Below are positions 26,892 through 36,200 of a DNA stretch of 64,000 nucleotides, piece by piece. Origin of the DNA: Pseudomonadota bacterium (GTDB taxonomy: Bacteria; Pseudomonadota; Gammaproteobacteria; Steroidobacterales; Woeseiaceae); the NCBI GenBank assembly GCA_022563195.1, contig JADFNV010000009.1, positions 29,910 through 93,909 of the forward strand. Direction: 5' to 3'. The notes under the pieces were generated by a model, which worked only from the letters and a program-made list of their open reading frames with translations, ran no database searches and was not told where the DNA came from. Numbering within the stretch: position 1 is the first letter of the stretch; each line of letters starts with the position of its first letter. Both the position numbers and the translations under genes were made by a program.

Positions 26892-28284
26892 GCCTGCCAC
26901 CGTGTCGGCGCGGAGTCAGACAACATCTCCAAATCAAGCCGTGACGCAGCTGTCTGCGACGGTTGATCTGCATGCCATGCATAAGCTCAATCCCGATCGA
27001 TACCCTTTCCTGCTGCAAAGTACGGGCGCAGCCACTGCGTTCGGCCGATTCGACATCCTGTTCGCGTTCCCCGGGGAGACCCTGATCCTCGAGGCTCCGG
27101 GGCAGCTGACAGGGCATGTCGCCAAAGGCGAACACGAATTTCTGTCCGCCCTCGATCAATGGTGGCTTGAAGAGCACAGGGGGTCGGATGATTCGGAGCT
27201 ACCTTTCACCGGCGGCTGGTTTCTGTACCTCGGCTATGAGTTGGCGGCAGAAGTCGAGCCTGGATTGGACCTCAGACCCGATCCGATCATGCCGACGGCC
27301 CTGGCCGTTCGTTGTCCGGGCGCACTGATTCTTGATCACTTGGATAATCGTTGCTACTTCGTTGCAGAATTATCCTCAGGTATTGACGCTGCATTGGTAG
27401 ATGCAGATGTTGTCGCATGCCGGGCGCGCAACGCCGACGCACCACGACTGGAAACCGACCGACCGCTTGTCTGCGAGGAGGAACCGTCTCTTTTCCTCGA
27501 CGCCGTTTGCATGGCGAAGCAATACATTTCACAAGGTGACATCTATCAGGCCAACCTGTCGCGCACCTGGTCGGCAACGGTTGACGGCGATCTTGACGCT
27601 GACCAGATTTATCACTCGCTGTGCCGGGCTAATCCAGCGCCATTCGCAGGACTGGTCCGCTGGCAGGGTGCGAGTGTAATCTCGTCGTCGCCTGAGCGAC
27701 TGATTCAAGTGCGCAACGGCGTGATATCGACGCGACCGATCGCTGGCACTCGTCCGCGCTCAGACGACAAGCTTGTCGACGATAGCCTGTTAGCGGAATT
27801 GATCGCGCACCCCAAGGAACGTGCCGAGCATGTCATGCTCATTGATCTTGAACGCAACGACATTGGTCGCGTGTGCAAGCCAGGCACGGTCGAGGTCAAC
27901 GAGATGATGATCGTCGAGAGCTATGCACACGTGCATCACATTGTTTCCAACGTGCGCGGCCTGTTGCGTAATGATGTTACGCCTGGAGACTCCATTCGCG
28001 CCGTATTTCCAGGCGGCACGATAACCGGGTGCCCGAAAGTGCGTTGCATGGAGATTATCAGCGAACTCGAATCGGGTCCGCGTGGCGCATACACAGGATC
28101 GTTCGGCTATCTGAACCGAGATGGCAGCCTGGATGTTAATATCCTGATTCGCACCATCGTCATGCGTGGCAATAACATCACATTACGCGCAGGATCAGGC
28201 ATCGTGGCAGATTCGGAACCGGACGCCGAGCTCCTGGAGACCAGGGCCAAAGCCAAGGGGCTGATTCGGGCATTATCACTATGA
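26884..28284 (+). CDS. pabB: aminodeoxychorismate synthase component I
   Basis: 466 aa. Chorismate-binding domain with PIAGTRPR, ERNDIGRVC, and GGTITGCPK motifs is complete. It aminates chorismate with ammonia from PabA toward p-aminobenzoate and folate. PabA is not adjacent. TTG at 26884 overlaps the fabF stop; GTG at 26902 is an alternative, and the first 30 residues are not conserved, so the exact start is uncertain. Confidence 0.93.
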   Translation: MTEPATVSARSQTTSPNQAVTQLSATVDLHAMHKLNPDRYPFLLQSTGAATAFGRFDILFAFPGETLILEAPGQLTGHVAKGEHEFLSALDQWWLEEHRGSDDSELPFTGGWFLYLGYELAAEVEPGLDLRPDPIMPTALAVRCPGALILDHLDNRCYFVAELSSGIDAALVDADVVACRARNADAPRLETDRPLVCEEEPSLFLDAVCMAKQYISQGDIYQANLSRTWSATVDGDLDADQIYHSLCRANPAPFAGLVRWQGASVISSSPERLIQVRNGVISTRPIAGTRPRSDDKLVDDSLLAELIAHPKERAEHVMLIDLERNDIGRVCKPGTVEVNEMMIVESYAHVHHIVSNVRGLLRNDVTPGDSIRAVFPGGTITGCPKVRCMEIISELESGPRGAYTGSFGYLNRDGSLDVNILIRTIVMRGNNITLRAGSGIVADSEPDAELLETRAKAKGLIRALSL

Positions 28285-29126
28285 GCACGTGGTTTGTTGA
28301 TCGGAAACCCGTGGACACGATCCCCATAGATGATCGGGCAGCTCAGTACGGCGATGGCTTGTTCGAGACCATCGCGATTCGCGGCGGCACGCCGAGGTTT
28401 TGGACACTGCATCTGGATCGTTTGCAGCAGGGATGTGAGCGGCTTGGAATTGACGCACCTGCCGCAGAGACCCTGCAAGAAGCGCTGGCCGCGGCAATCA
28501 TCGCCTGTGACATCGATACAGATTTCGCGGTTGCCAGGATCACGATCTCTGCCGGAACCGGTCCACGCGGATATCGCCGCCCGACAGACGCTCAGACGTC
28601 ATTTCGAATCGGCATTTTCGAGTCGCGGGCGATGCCTGCGACGGCGTATCGCGACGGAGTCGAAACCAGGCTGTGTCGAACCCGCCTCGCAATTCAGACA
28701 CAGCTCGCTGGTATCAAGACTATTAATCGGCTCGAGCAGGTGCTGGCCTGCGCTGAGTGGAATGATGCGTCGATCGTCGAAGGCCTTATGCTCGACACAG
28801 AAGATCGGCTCATCTGCGGTACCATGAGCAATGTGTTCGTCACATCCGGAAAAACGATCGCCACGCCCGCAATCACTCGCTGTGGTGTTGCGGGAATCAT
28901 GCGCAGGCATGTGTTGACCCTGCTTGAAAACGCGCGGATCGCGTGTGACGTACGTGACATAGCAGCCACCGAACTGCAGGCGGCTGATGAGGTATTCCTG
29001 ACCAATAGCCAGTTCGGCGTTCTGCCGGTCACCCGATGCGCGGGGCAGGCATGGTCTGTCGGCAGCATGACTCGACAAGTCATGTCACTTGCCGCTGGCA
29101 ACGGTGTTCCCGAGTGTGCGCCATGA
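28281..29126 (+). CDS. pabC: aminodeoxychorismate lyase
   Basis: 281 aa class IV PLP enzyme. The opening DDRAAQYGDGLFETI, the catalytic lysine in GIKTINRLEQVLA, and the EGLMLDTEDRLICGTMSNVF block define the family. It releases pyruvate to give p-aminobenzoate. ATGA overlaps link it to pabB and to mltG. Confidence 0.95.
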   Translation: MSTWFVDRKPVDTIPIDDRAAQYGDGLFETIAIRGGTPRFWTLHLDRLQQGCERLGIDAPAAETLQEALAAAIIACDIDTDFAVARITISAGTGPRGYRRPTDAQTSFRIGIFESRAMPATAYRDGVETRLCRTRLAIQTQLAGIKTINRLEQVLACAEWNDASIVEGLMLDTEDRLICGTMSNVFVTSGKTIATPAITRCGVAGIMRRHVLTLLENARIACDVRDIAATELQAADEVFLTNSQFGVLPVTRCAGQAWSVGSMTRQVMSLAAGNGVPECAP

Positions 29127-30148
29127 AGCCATTGCTGGCAGTCATCGGCACAATACTGGTGCTGATTTTCGGCACAGTAACGATCGGCGTCGTGCAGATG
29201 AACCGGTTTCTGCATGCGCCCGTTGTCGTGGCCGATGCGGGCGCTGAATTCGAGATCGAATCAGGTGTGTCTTTCCAGAGCGTAAGCAGCGCGTTGGCTA
29301 AGCGAGGCATCATCAGCCAGCCCGGATTATTTCGCGCATACGCGCGATGGACGGGACAGGCCAGTACGATCCAGGCGGGCGACTACCGAATCAAACAGGG
29401 AACGACGCCAAGCGAATTGCTCGAGCAGTTTGCGAGCGGTGCCGTGCAGCTGTATTCGTTCACGATTATCGAGGGCTGGAATCGGTGGGACTTACTGCAG
29501 GCTTTGCACCGGCACCCGCAACTCGACGCGAGCCTGACCGATGAGGATTGGCCGGCACTGCTTGAACAATTCGGAGCAATTACCAGTCACCCCGAAGGTC
29601 TGTTTCTCCCTGAGACCTATCGCTTCCCGCGGCACACGAGCGACCGTACTGTTCTGAAGCAGGCGTACGATCTCATGCAAAAAGTGATCGCCGAGGAGTG
29701 GGCCGGCAGAGATGCGGAGTTGCCCGTGCGGACACCTTACGAGGCGCTGGTGCTTGCCTCGATCGTCGAAAAAGAAACGGCACGTGCCGACGAACGTCCG
29801 CTCATCGCCGGCGTGTTTCTGCGCCGCCTGGCCAAACGCATGCGATTGCAGACCGATCCGACGGTCATCTACGGCATCGGCCCCGGATTTGACGGCAACC
29901 TGCGGCGACGCGATTTGCAGGCCGACACTCCGTACAACACCTATACGCGGCGCGGCTTGCCGCCAACACCCATCGCGATGCCAGGACAGGCATCTATCAA
30001 TGCGGCGCTGCACCCGGCGGACGGCGAAGCATTGTATTTCGTCGCAACAGGGCTTGGCGACGGTAGTCACAAATTCTCTACGACGAAAGCTCAGCACGAC
30101 GCTGCCGTCGCCGAATACCTGCAGCGACTGCGCAGCCAGCGTCATTAG
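29123..30148 (+). CDS. mltG: endolytic murein transglycosylase
   Basis: 341 aa. One membrane helix (about 4-25) is followed by a LysM-like region and the YceG domain. The conserved ASIVEKET (catalytic Glu) and LQTDPTVIYG, plus the NTYTRRGLPPTPI end, are present. It cuts nascent glycan strands in the periplasm and sets their length. The ATG at 29123 (overlapping the pabC stop) is chosen since the longer frame back to 29036 lies inside pabC and would disrupt the N-terminal anchor. Confidence 0.95.
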   Translation: MKPLLAVIGTILVLIFGTVTIGVVQMNRFLHAPVVVADAGAEFEIESGVSFQSVSSALAKRGIISQPGLFRAYARWTGQASTIQAGDYRIKQGTTPSELLEQFASGAVQLYSFTIIEGWNRWDLLQALHRHPQLDASLTDEDWPALLEQFGAITSHPEGLFLPETYRFPRHTSDRTVLKQAYDLMQKVIAEEWAGRDAELPVRTPYEALVLASIVEKETARADERPLIAGVFLRRLAKRMRLQTDPTVIYGIGPGFDGNLRRRDLQADTPYNTYTRRGLPPTPIAMPGQASINAALHPADGEALYFVATGLGDGSHKFSTTKAQHDAAVAEYLQRLRSQRH

Positions 30149-30158
30149 CCCCTCTGAC

Positions 30159-30794
30159 ATGAAATCCGGTAAATTCATAACGGTCGAAGGCATCGAGGGT
30201 GTCGGCAAGTCAAGCAATGTCGATTTCATTGCGCGGGCCATCGAGAAGCGTGGCCATAAAGTCCTCACCACTCGCGAACCCGGCGGAACGCCAATCGCCG
30301 AGCGTATTCGTGAACTGCTGGTCGAGCACGGTGACGAGCCCATGCCCGATATCGCCGAATTGTTGCTGATGTTTGCCTCGCGCGCACTGCACGTGAGCAA
30401 TGTCATCCAGCCAGCTCTCGCTGCCGGTACCTGGGTGATCTGTGACCGATTTACGGATGCGAGCCGCGCCTATCAGGGTGGCGGGCGTGGATTTTCACAG
30501 GACGACATCAATCGACTCGCAGACTGGGTGCACGGCGATCTGCGGCCGGATCTGACCATTCTGCTGGACGCACCCGTCAAAACGGGCAGGGACCGGGCAG
30601 GGCGGCGTGGGGATCCTGATCGGATCGAGATCGAACGTGAGGAATTCTTTGGCCGGGTGCGAGAGTGCTATCTGGCCTTGGCCAAGGCAGAACCTGACCG
30701 TTTCGTCATCGTCGATGCCACACAGGACCTGGGTACGGTGCGCGACACGATTGAAGCGATTATCGCTACGGCACAGATTAATAATTCAGATTAA
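30159..30794 (+). CDS. tmk: thymidylate kinase
   Basis: 211 aa. P-loop EGIEGVGKSS, DR[YF]-type motif CDRFTDAS, and the lid/arginine region (TGRDRAGRRGDPDRIE) are visible. It phosphorylates dTMP to dTDP for DNA synthesis. The start is the ATG at 30159 after the mltG stop; a longer open frame upstream is a shadow of mltG. Confidence 0.96.
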   Translation: MKSGKFITVEGIEGVGKSSNVDFIARAIEKRGHKVLTTREPGGTPIAERIRELLVEHGDEPMPDIAELLLMFASRALHVSNVIQPALAAGTWVICDRFTDASRAYQGGGRGFSQDDINRLADWVHGDLRPDLTILLDAPVKTGRDRAGRRGDPDRIEIEREEFFGRVRECYLALAKAEPDRFVIVDATQDLGTVRDTIEAIIATAQINNSD

Positions 30795-30811
30795 AAAGAA
30801 ACTATAATTAA

Positions 30812-31807
30812 TTGAATTCAATAGAAATAAGTTGGTTAAAGGAATTCGCAAAGTCCTGGTTTGACCGCATTGAGCAGAATCGACTGCCACACGCAGTGTT
30901 GCTGGCGGGCCCGATCGGTACCGGCAAGCGTGCTGCAGCGACCTGGATGGCCGCCAGGCACCTCGAAATCTCGCCGGCAACGGGTTTACCGCAATACCCT
31001 GTCCCGAGGCTCGAACACGCCGATCTGCGCTGGATAAGGCCCCCGGAAGACAAACAAGCGATTGGCATCGCCCAGATCAGGGAGCTTGTCGCGGACTTGA
31101 GCCTGACCAGCTACGCAGGGGGCGGCAAAGTGGCTGTTATCGAGCCCGCGAATGCGATGACCACCAATGCAGCCAATAGCCTGCTGAAGACACTTGAGGA
31201 GCCGTCAGGAGACGCTCTGCTCATATTGATTGCCGATAAGACCGGGCGATTGCCCGCAACCATATTCAGCCGTTGCCAACGCATCGAGTTTGCACCGCCT
31301 GGTGAGGCGGCGGGCCTGGCCTGGCTGGATCGATTGCGCCCGGGTTCGTCCTGGACGGAGGCTCTTGGCCTCGCTGGAAACGCGCCTCTGGCGGCACTCA
31401 CGACCATCGACCAACTGGACACACACACATCGATGAGTCGCGATTTTGCGGATGTCGCCGCCGGCAGGTCGTCTGCGATCGAAGTCGCGGCCCGTTGGGC
31501 CCGGCTCGACGCAGGCTTCGTTCTCGGCTGGATGGCGCAGCAGGTCCGGCAATTGATTTTCGTCGCCTCAGGCGGGGCTCTGGAGCCGTTTGCACACGGA
31601 ATTGACGAATCTGTGCTCAGGCGCATGGACAGGCGAAATCTGTTCTGCTATCTAGACATAATCAACCGGCTGCGTGGGCAGCCTGGTGGCTCCTACAACG
31701 TCCTGTTGACGCTTGAAGGGCTGCTGATCGATTTGGCCGAAGGGCTGGCTAATTGTGGCCGCAACCCACTGGGTGATGTCACGACGCACATGTTGGTGAA
31801 GAGATAA
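30812..31807 (+). CDS. holB: DNA polymerase III delta' subunit
   Basis: 331 aa AAA+ clamp-loader subunit. P-loop GPIGTGKRA, ANAMTTNAANSLLKTLEEPS and the SRC sensor (FSRCQRIEF) are present. It helps load the beta clamp. The usual four-cysteine zinc module between the P-loop and the DNA-binding region is missing: that span holds no Cys at all. The start is TTG with no good Shine-Dalgarno, the only reasonable start after tmk. Confidence 0.93.
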   Translation: MNSIEISWLKEFAKSWFDRIEQNRLPHAVLLAGPIGTGKRAAATWMAARHLEISPATGLPQYPVPRLEHADLRWIRPPEDKQAIGIAQIRELVADLSLTSYAGGGKVAVIEPANAMTTNAANSLLKTLEEPSGDALLILIADKTGRLPATIFSRCQRIEFAPPGEAAGLAWLDRLRPGSSWTEALGLAGNAPLAALTTIDQLDTHTSMSRDFADVAAGRSSAIEVAARWARLDAGFVLGWMAQQVRQLIFVASGGALEPFAHGIDESVLRRMDRRNLFCYLDIINRLRGQPGGSYNVLLTLEGLLIDLAEGLANCGRNPLGDVTTHMLVKR

Positions 31808-31811
31808 ACGA

Positions 31812-32150
31812 ATGAGCAAACCAGGACTATTGACGCTGACAATCAAGGATAAGAGTGCGTTGTACCTGGCTTATATGCCGTACATCATCAATGGCGGATT
31901 GTTCATTCCGACAAACAGCTCTTACCGGCTCGGCGACGAGGTATTCATGCTATTGAACCTGATGGGCGAGGACGAAAAAATCCCCGTTGCCGGGACTGTG
32001 ATCTGGTTGACTCCCAAAGGTGCCCAGGGTAAGCGCACGACCGGAATTGGAGTGCAGTTCAGCGATCAGGATCAGGGCAATACGCAGAAGAAAATCGAAA
32101 ACTATCTGGCAGGGGCGCTGGGCGGCGACAAGCCAACTCACACGATGTAA
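31812..32150 (+). CDS. pilZ: PilZ domain protein, type IV pilus type
   Basis: 112 aa single PilZ domain. The GGLFIPTNSSYRLGDEVFM and GVQFSD blocks match the canonical PilZ needed for type IV pilus assembly. The RxxxR c-di-GMP-binding motif is absent, as in that subgroup, so c-di-GMP binding is unlikely. It sits four bases after holB, the usual location in Gammaproteobacteria; the expected tatD neighbour is missing. Confidence 0.92.
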   Translation: MSKPGLLTLTIKDKSALYLAYMPYIINGGLFIPTNSSYRLGDEVFMLLNLMGEDEKIPVAGTVIWLTPKGAQGKRTTGIGVQFSDQDQGNTQKKIENYLAGALGGDKPTHTM

Positions 32151-32155
32151 TTTAA

Positions 32156-33196
32156 TTACATATCATCCCTGTTGATACCATCGCGTAAAACGTAGGCTTG
32201 GTAGCCGCGTTCACTCAGAATGTAGGCGCCTGCAGAACTTCGGCGACCCGTATCGCAACAAACAACATAACTGCAATCTCTGTCGAGCGTACTGATCTTC
32301 AGACGAATAAAGTACAAAGGAATATTGACCGCGTCGTCCATGTGGTAGTTGTCGTACTCGCTCGGCAGACGTACATCGAGCCACTTGCCGCCGTCTTGCA
32401 CGATTTTCTCAGCCTCTGTAAAGGAGACCCAATCGAGCATCGGCTCATTGAGCAGTTTCTTGAAGTCTTCCTTGCCGAGTCGCATGACGGATCCGTCAGA
32501 TGTCATCGTCACCGTCGCATTGCGTTTGGCGTCGGAAATCAGGGCTTCTTCTCCAAAAGTATCGCCGACTGAGAGTTCCGCAAGCTTGATGCCATCCTTT
32601 GATAACGGCGTCTCGCGTGTAACCATGCCACTGCCGCGAGTCAGAACATAAAAATAATCGCCCTCGGTGCCCTGTTTCAGTACGACGTCACCCTTCTTGA
32701 AATTGATCTGCTGCATGCGCATGAAGATCGCCTGAATGTTGGCCGGCGGGATTTTATGGAATGCCTTGGTCTGCAGCAGCATCGTCATCCAGTCATCACT
32801 GTCGACTTTGCCCTGCAGCTCAGAAACTTCGTAGGTTCCCGTCTGGTCCCACGTGAGCATCACGTCCAGCAGATCACTGTCGATCGAGATGAATTGCACT
32901 CGGTCGCGTGCTCGAGCGGATACGCGGCGCGGGAATATTGCTGAGACTGGATTGCGCGCCTCAGCTGTACCTCCCTCTACGGTTTCGACGACTTTACCCT
33001 GGTCAATCAATTCGAGGATTCCGCTAGCGACGTAGAATGTGCGCTTATCTGTGTCACCTTCTTTGAACAGAATCTGGCCCGGTGACAGTTCACGCAATTT
33101 CACCTTGCGAGCCAATGCCGCAAGGTTGTCGCGCTTCAGACCGTCCAGTGGTGAAAACCTTTTGAGCAGGTCCATGTTCATCTGCTCACTGTCCAT
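32156..33196 (-). CDS. double cyclic-nucleotide-binding / rhodanese fusion
   Basis: 346 aa, three domains. The first cNMP-binding-like domain (about 10-120) lacks a clean phosphate-binding cassette. The second (about 140-250) has FGEEALISDAKRNATV, a near-canonical cassette. The C-terminal rhodanese domain (about 255-346) keeps the active-site loop CDTGRRS with Cys314. It may couple cyclic-nucleotide or related signals to sulfur transfer or persulfide chemistry. It converges with pilZ, only 5 bp apart. Confidence 0.85.
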   Translation of the reverse strand: MDSEQMNMDLLKRFSPLDGLKRDNLAALARKVKLRELSPGQILFKEGDTDKRTFYVASGILELIDQGKVVETVEGGTAEARNPVSAIFPRRVSARARDRVQFISIDSDLLDVMLTWDQTGTYEVSELQGKVDSDDWMTMLLQTKAFHKIPPANIQAIFMRMQQINFKKGDVVLKQGTEGDYFYVLTRGSGMVTRETPLSKDGIKLAELSVGDTFGEEALISDAKRNATVTMTSDGSVMRLGKEDFKKLLNEPMLDWVSFTEAEKIVQDGGKWLDVRLPSEYDNYHMDDAVNIPLYFIRLKISTLDRDCSYVVCCDTGRRSSAGAYILSERGYQAYVLRDGINRDDM

Positions 33197-33326
33197 TCTT
33201 CATCCTGTTATTACTCTCGATTATTGCGTGGCATTCTACCTTTAATTCAACAACTTCCGATACTGCCTCACGTTAGCAGCGTGAAGCGGCGCACAGTTTT
33301 GAGGCCATTCTGACCTGGCGTCGTGT

Positions 33327-35345
33327 TTACAGGTCTGACCAGCCCCTGTTGGGCGCGAATCGGTCACCATACGCAGCCGCGAGTTCCTCGAGGCGGGCGA
33401 CTACATTGTCGACACCACGCTGTCGCGAGTAATTGATGGGTCCACCACGAAAAGGGGCGAATCCTGTGCCGAAAATAACGCCAGCATCCAGCAAGTCGGC
33501 ATTGCTTACGACACCGTCAGCCAGGCACGCTATGGCCTCATTGACCATGGGAAGAATCAAGCGGTCCTCAATATCGGCCGGGGGCTCTGCACCGTCGCTG
33601 CGTGGTTTTTGCGCCTTGCCATCGACCCAGCGGTAAAAACCTTGCCCCGATTTTCGACCGAGCTGCCCGTTCTCGACCATGGCTGATAATTTTTCCGGTA
33701 CGGGTCCGTCCATTTTTGCCCCAAGTACCCTGGATACATGCAAAACCACATCAAGACCAACACTGTCTACCAATTCGACGGGCCCCAAAGGCATGCCGAA
33801 CGCCACCGCCACGCGATCGATTTCCGCGAGCGCAACGCCCGACTCGACCAAGTGCATGGCTTCCGTCATGTACGGCGCAAGAATCCGGTTAACAACAAAA
33901 CCGGGGGAACTAGCGCATTCCAGCGGAAATTTTCCAATGGCTTTGACAAACGCGAAGCCCTGATCCAGGACTTCCTGCTCCGTATCAGCACAACGGATAA
34001 CCTCAACGAGAGGCATCTGCGACACTGGATTGAAAAAATGCAATCCAATAAATCTCCGCGGATCCTTGAGATTCGCGCGCAATTCCTCGAGTCGAATACT
34101 CGATGTATTGGTCGCAAGAACAGCGCCGGTCTTCATGGTTTGTTCGAGCGCCTTGTACAGATCCTTTTTTGCTTCAAGGTTTTCGAAAATTGCCTCGATA
34201 ATCAGATCGGCATCGGCAATACCATCACCATTTACGTCCGATCGAAGACGAGCTGCAGTCGCGGCGCGATCGTCGTCATTTCGCACGCGTTTGTCGAACA
34301 GTTTCCGGGCGCGTTCGATCGCGGGATCAATGAACTGCTGCTCGCGGTCTTGCAATGTGACGTTCAATCCTCGCAGCGCACACCACGATGCAATGTCGCC
34401 TCCCATGACGCCGGCGCCAATAACATGAACAGTGGCTATCTTCTTGTCTGGTTTGTTGCCCTGACCCTTTAACTTGTTTTGCAAGAAGAAGACTCGGACG
34501 AGATTGCGTGACGTGCTGCCACACATCAAATCGGCCATAGAACGTGCTTCAGCTTCATAGCCAGTCTTACGTGAAGCGCCGTAACGCGCCCAAAGATCGA
34601 TAATCGCGTACGGGGCAGGGTAGTGCTCTCGACGCGCCTTGGCCGCCACTTGTTTCACGAGCATTGGCTTGATGAAGGGCCTTACGATTGAGAAATTCAA
34701 GAGACGCGCGAGCAATGGCGCACGCCGCTTGGCTGGCGCCGCCGCAATCATTTTTTGCGCCGCTTGCTGCCAATCGTCCTCGGCGATGATCTTGTCGATC
34801 AGGCCGATCTTGTGACCCTTTTGCACCGTGATCGGCTTGCCCGTCAGCATTAGCTGCATTGCAGATTGCACACCGCAGATCTGTACGGCACGAACGGTGC
34901 CGCCGAATCCGGGGTGCAGGCCCAGCTGAACCTCTGGAAGCCCCAGAACGCGCTTCTCGCCAGCAAACGCGAGCCGGTAGTCACAAGCCAACGCCAGCTC
35001 GAGACCGCCGCCGAGCGCAAAGCCATTGATGACCGCAATCGTCGGGCAACGCAGCGCTTCAAGTTTGTCGAGCAGTTGTTGGCCTAAGCGAATGAGCTCG
35101 TAGGCGTCGTTCGGCGAATCGATTGTCGTGAATTCGTTGATGTCGGCGCCCATAACGAAACCGCTGCGTTTGCCCGAATGAATGACAAGGCCTGCGGGCG
35201 GTGATGCAACGTACGGATCAATGAGTGTATTCAGCTCGGACATAAGCTCTGACGAAAGGACATTCGCGCTCGCATCCGCCTTGTCAATTTGGGCCCATAC
35301 GATACCCTCGCTGTCGGTTCGTGATGTCCAGTGTTGCAGGGTCAT
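33327..35345 (-). CDS. FadB/FadJ-like enoyl-CoA hydratase / 3-hydroxyacyl-CoA dehydrogenase
   Basis: 672 aa, somewhat shorter than FadB (about 715-730). An N-terminal crotonase domain has GFVMGADINEF and the LGGGLELALACDYR block. The NAD-binding dehydrogenase has VIGAGVMGGDIA, followed by the 3HCDH C-terminal repeats. It should hydrate enoyl-CoA and oxidise the 3-hydroxyacyl-CoA in beta-oxidation. No thiolase partner is adjacent. ATG at 35345 overlaps the stop of the upstream EEP gene (TGATG). Confidence 0.93.
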   Translation of the reverse strand: MTLQHWTSRTDSEGIVWAQIDKADASANVLSSELMSELNTLIDPYVASPPAGLVIHSGKRSGFVMGADINEFTTIDSPNDAYELIRLGQQLLDKLEALRCPTIAVINGFALGGGLELALACDYRLAFAGEKRVLGLPEVQLGLHPGFGGTVRAVQICGVQSAMQLMLTGKPITVQKGHKIGLIDKIIAEDDWQQAAQKMIAAAPAKRRAPLLARLLNFSIVRPFIKPMLVKQVAAKARREHYPAPYAIIDLWARYGASRKTGYEAEARSMADLMCGSTSRNLVRVFFLQNKLKGQGNKPDKKIATVHVIGAGVMGGDIASWCALRGLNVTLQDREQQFIDPAIERARKLFDKRVRNDDDRAATAARLRSDVNGDGIADADLIIEAIFENLEAKKDLYKALEQTMKTGAVLATNTSSIRLEELRANLKDPRRFIGLHFFNPVSQMPLVEVIRCADTEQEVLDQGFAFVKAIGKFPLECASSPGFVVNRILAPYMTEAMHLVESGVALAEIDRVAVAFGMPLGPVELVDSVGLDVVLHVSRVLGAKMDGPVPEKLSAMVENGQLGRKSGQGFYRWVDGKAQKPRSDGAEPPADIEDRLILPMVNEAIACLADGVVSNADLLDAGVIFGTGFAPFRGGPINYSRQRGVDNVVARLEELAAAYGDRFAPNRGWSDL

Positions 35346-36094
35346 CAATTATCCCTCGCTTGGATCACATTAAAATCACATATCAAAGGTAAGTGATCTG
35401 AGTGCCTGACCGTCGGAACGTCAAATCCTGTTACCTCTATTCCCTTCTGGTACAAAATGTAATCCAGTTCCTTACGCGGTGAACGGCTCGGGTAGGTTGC
35501 AATTCGATCGACATTAGCTGATGTCAGTCCTGCGGCTCGCATGAACAAGTAAATCTCATTCTCACCCCAGAACGTATTGAAATCGCCAGCCACTATTACG
35601 GGCTTGTCCATTGCAACAACAAGATCGTACAGATGTCGCAACTGCAGATGTCGATGGCGGTATTTAAGCGACAGATGCACGAGAAACACCGCGAAGTCCT
35701 CCATCTCCAACTCGATAATCAGACGCTTGATGCCCGTATCGAAATAGTGAAATCGTTCGCCGTGAATCCTTGCCGCCGCCATGAACGCATTTCCCTGCTT
35801 GCGCACGATGGGCAACATCTTGTTCAGTGACTTCAATCCGTATTTTGTCTCGTAGGAGCTATGCATGCCGAGATCGGCCGCCATTTTTTCTGCCTGGTTG
35901 ACGTTACGGCTACGAATCGATCCGGTATCGACCTCGATCAGACCGACGATATCCGCGTCCACCGACTTGATGAACCGGGTGATTTCCACAAGCACGTTCT
36001 GATTGCCCAGAACATAGCCGGCTCCCGGCAAAGGCATATGCATGCTCGCGCCGACGCCGACGGCATATCGAATGTTGTACAGAAGAAGGCGCAT
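35345..36094 (-). CDS. endonuclease/exonuclease/phosphatase family protein
   Basis: 249 aa with the ATG at 36094. EEP fold markers are present: LLLYNIRYA, GLIEVDTG (metal Glu), VIVAGDFNTFWGENE (catalytic Asp/Asn), and SDHLPLICDF (catalytic His). Substrates of this family range from nucleic acids to lipids and phosphoinositides, and none can be assigned here. GTG at 36121 would add nine residues. It is divergent from the TIR-like gene and overlaps the FadB-like gene. Confidence 0.88.
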   Translation of the reverse strand: MRLLLYNIRYAVGVGASMHMPLPGAGYVLGNQNVLVEITRFIKSVDADIVGLIEVDTGSIRSRNVNQAEKMAADLGMHSSYETKYGLKSLNKMLPIVRKQGNAFMAAARIHGERFHYFDTGIKRLIIELEMEDFAVFLVHLSLKYRHRHLQLRHLYDLVVAMDKPVIVAGDFNTFWGENEIYLFMRAAGLTSANVDRIATYPSRSPRKELDYILYQKGIEVTGFDVPTVRHSDHLPLICDFNVIQARDN

Positions 36095-36200
36095 TTGCCC
36101 GGTACGATACCGAATCGGCACCTGCCCGACAATGTGGTAGCGCGACGACGCCGCGAATTGGATAGACTAACGGGATTGCATTGGTGGCCAGGAGGCTCTG

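Noticed and set aside
29036..29122. Longer N-terminus for mltG
   Set aside because: The extra codons lie inside pabC in another frame and spoil the N-terminal membrane anchor.
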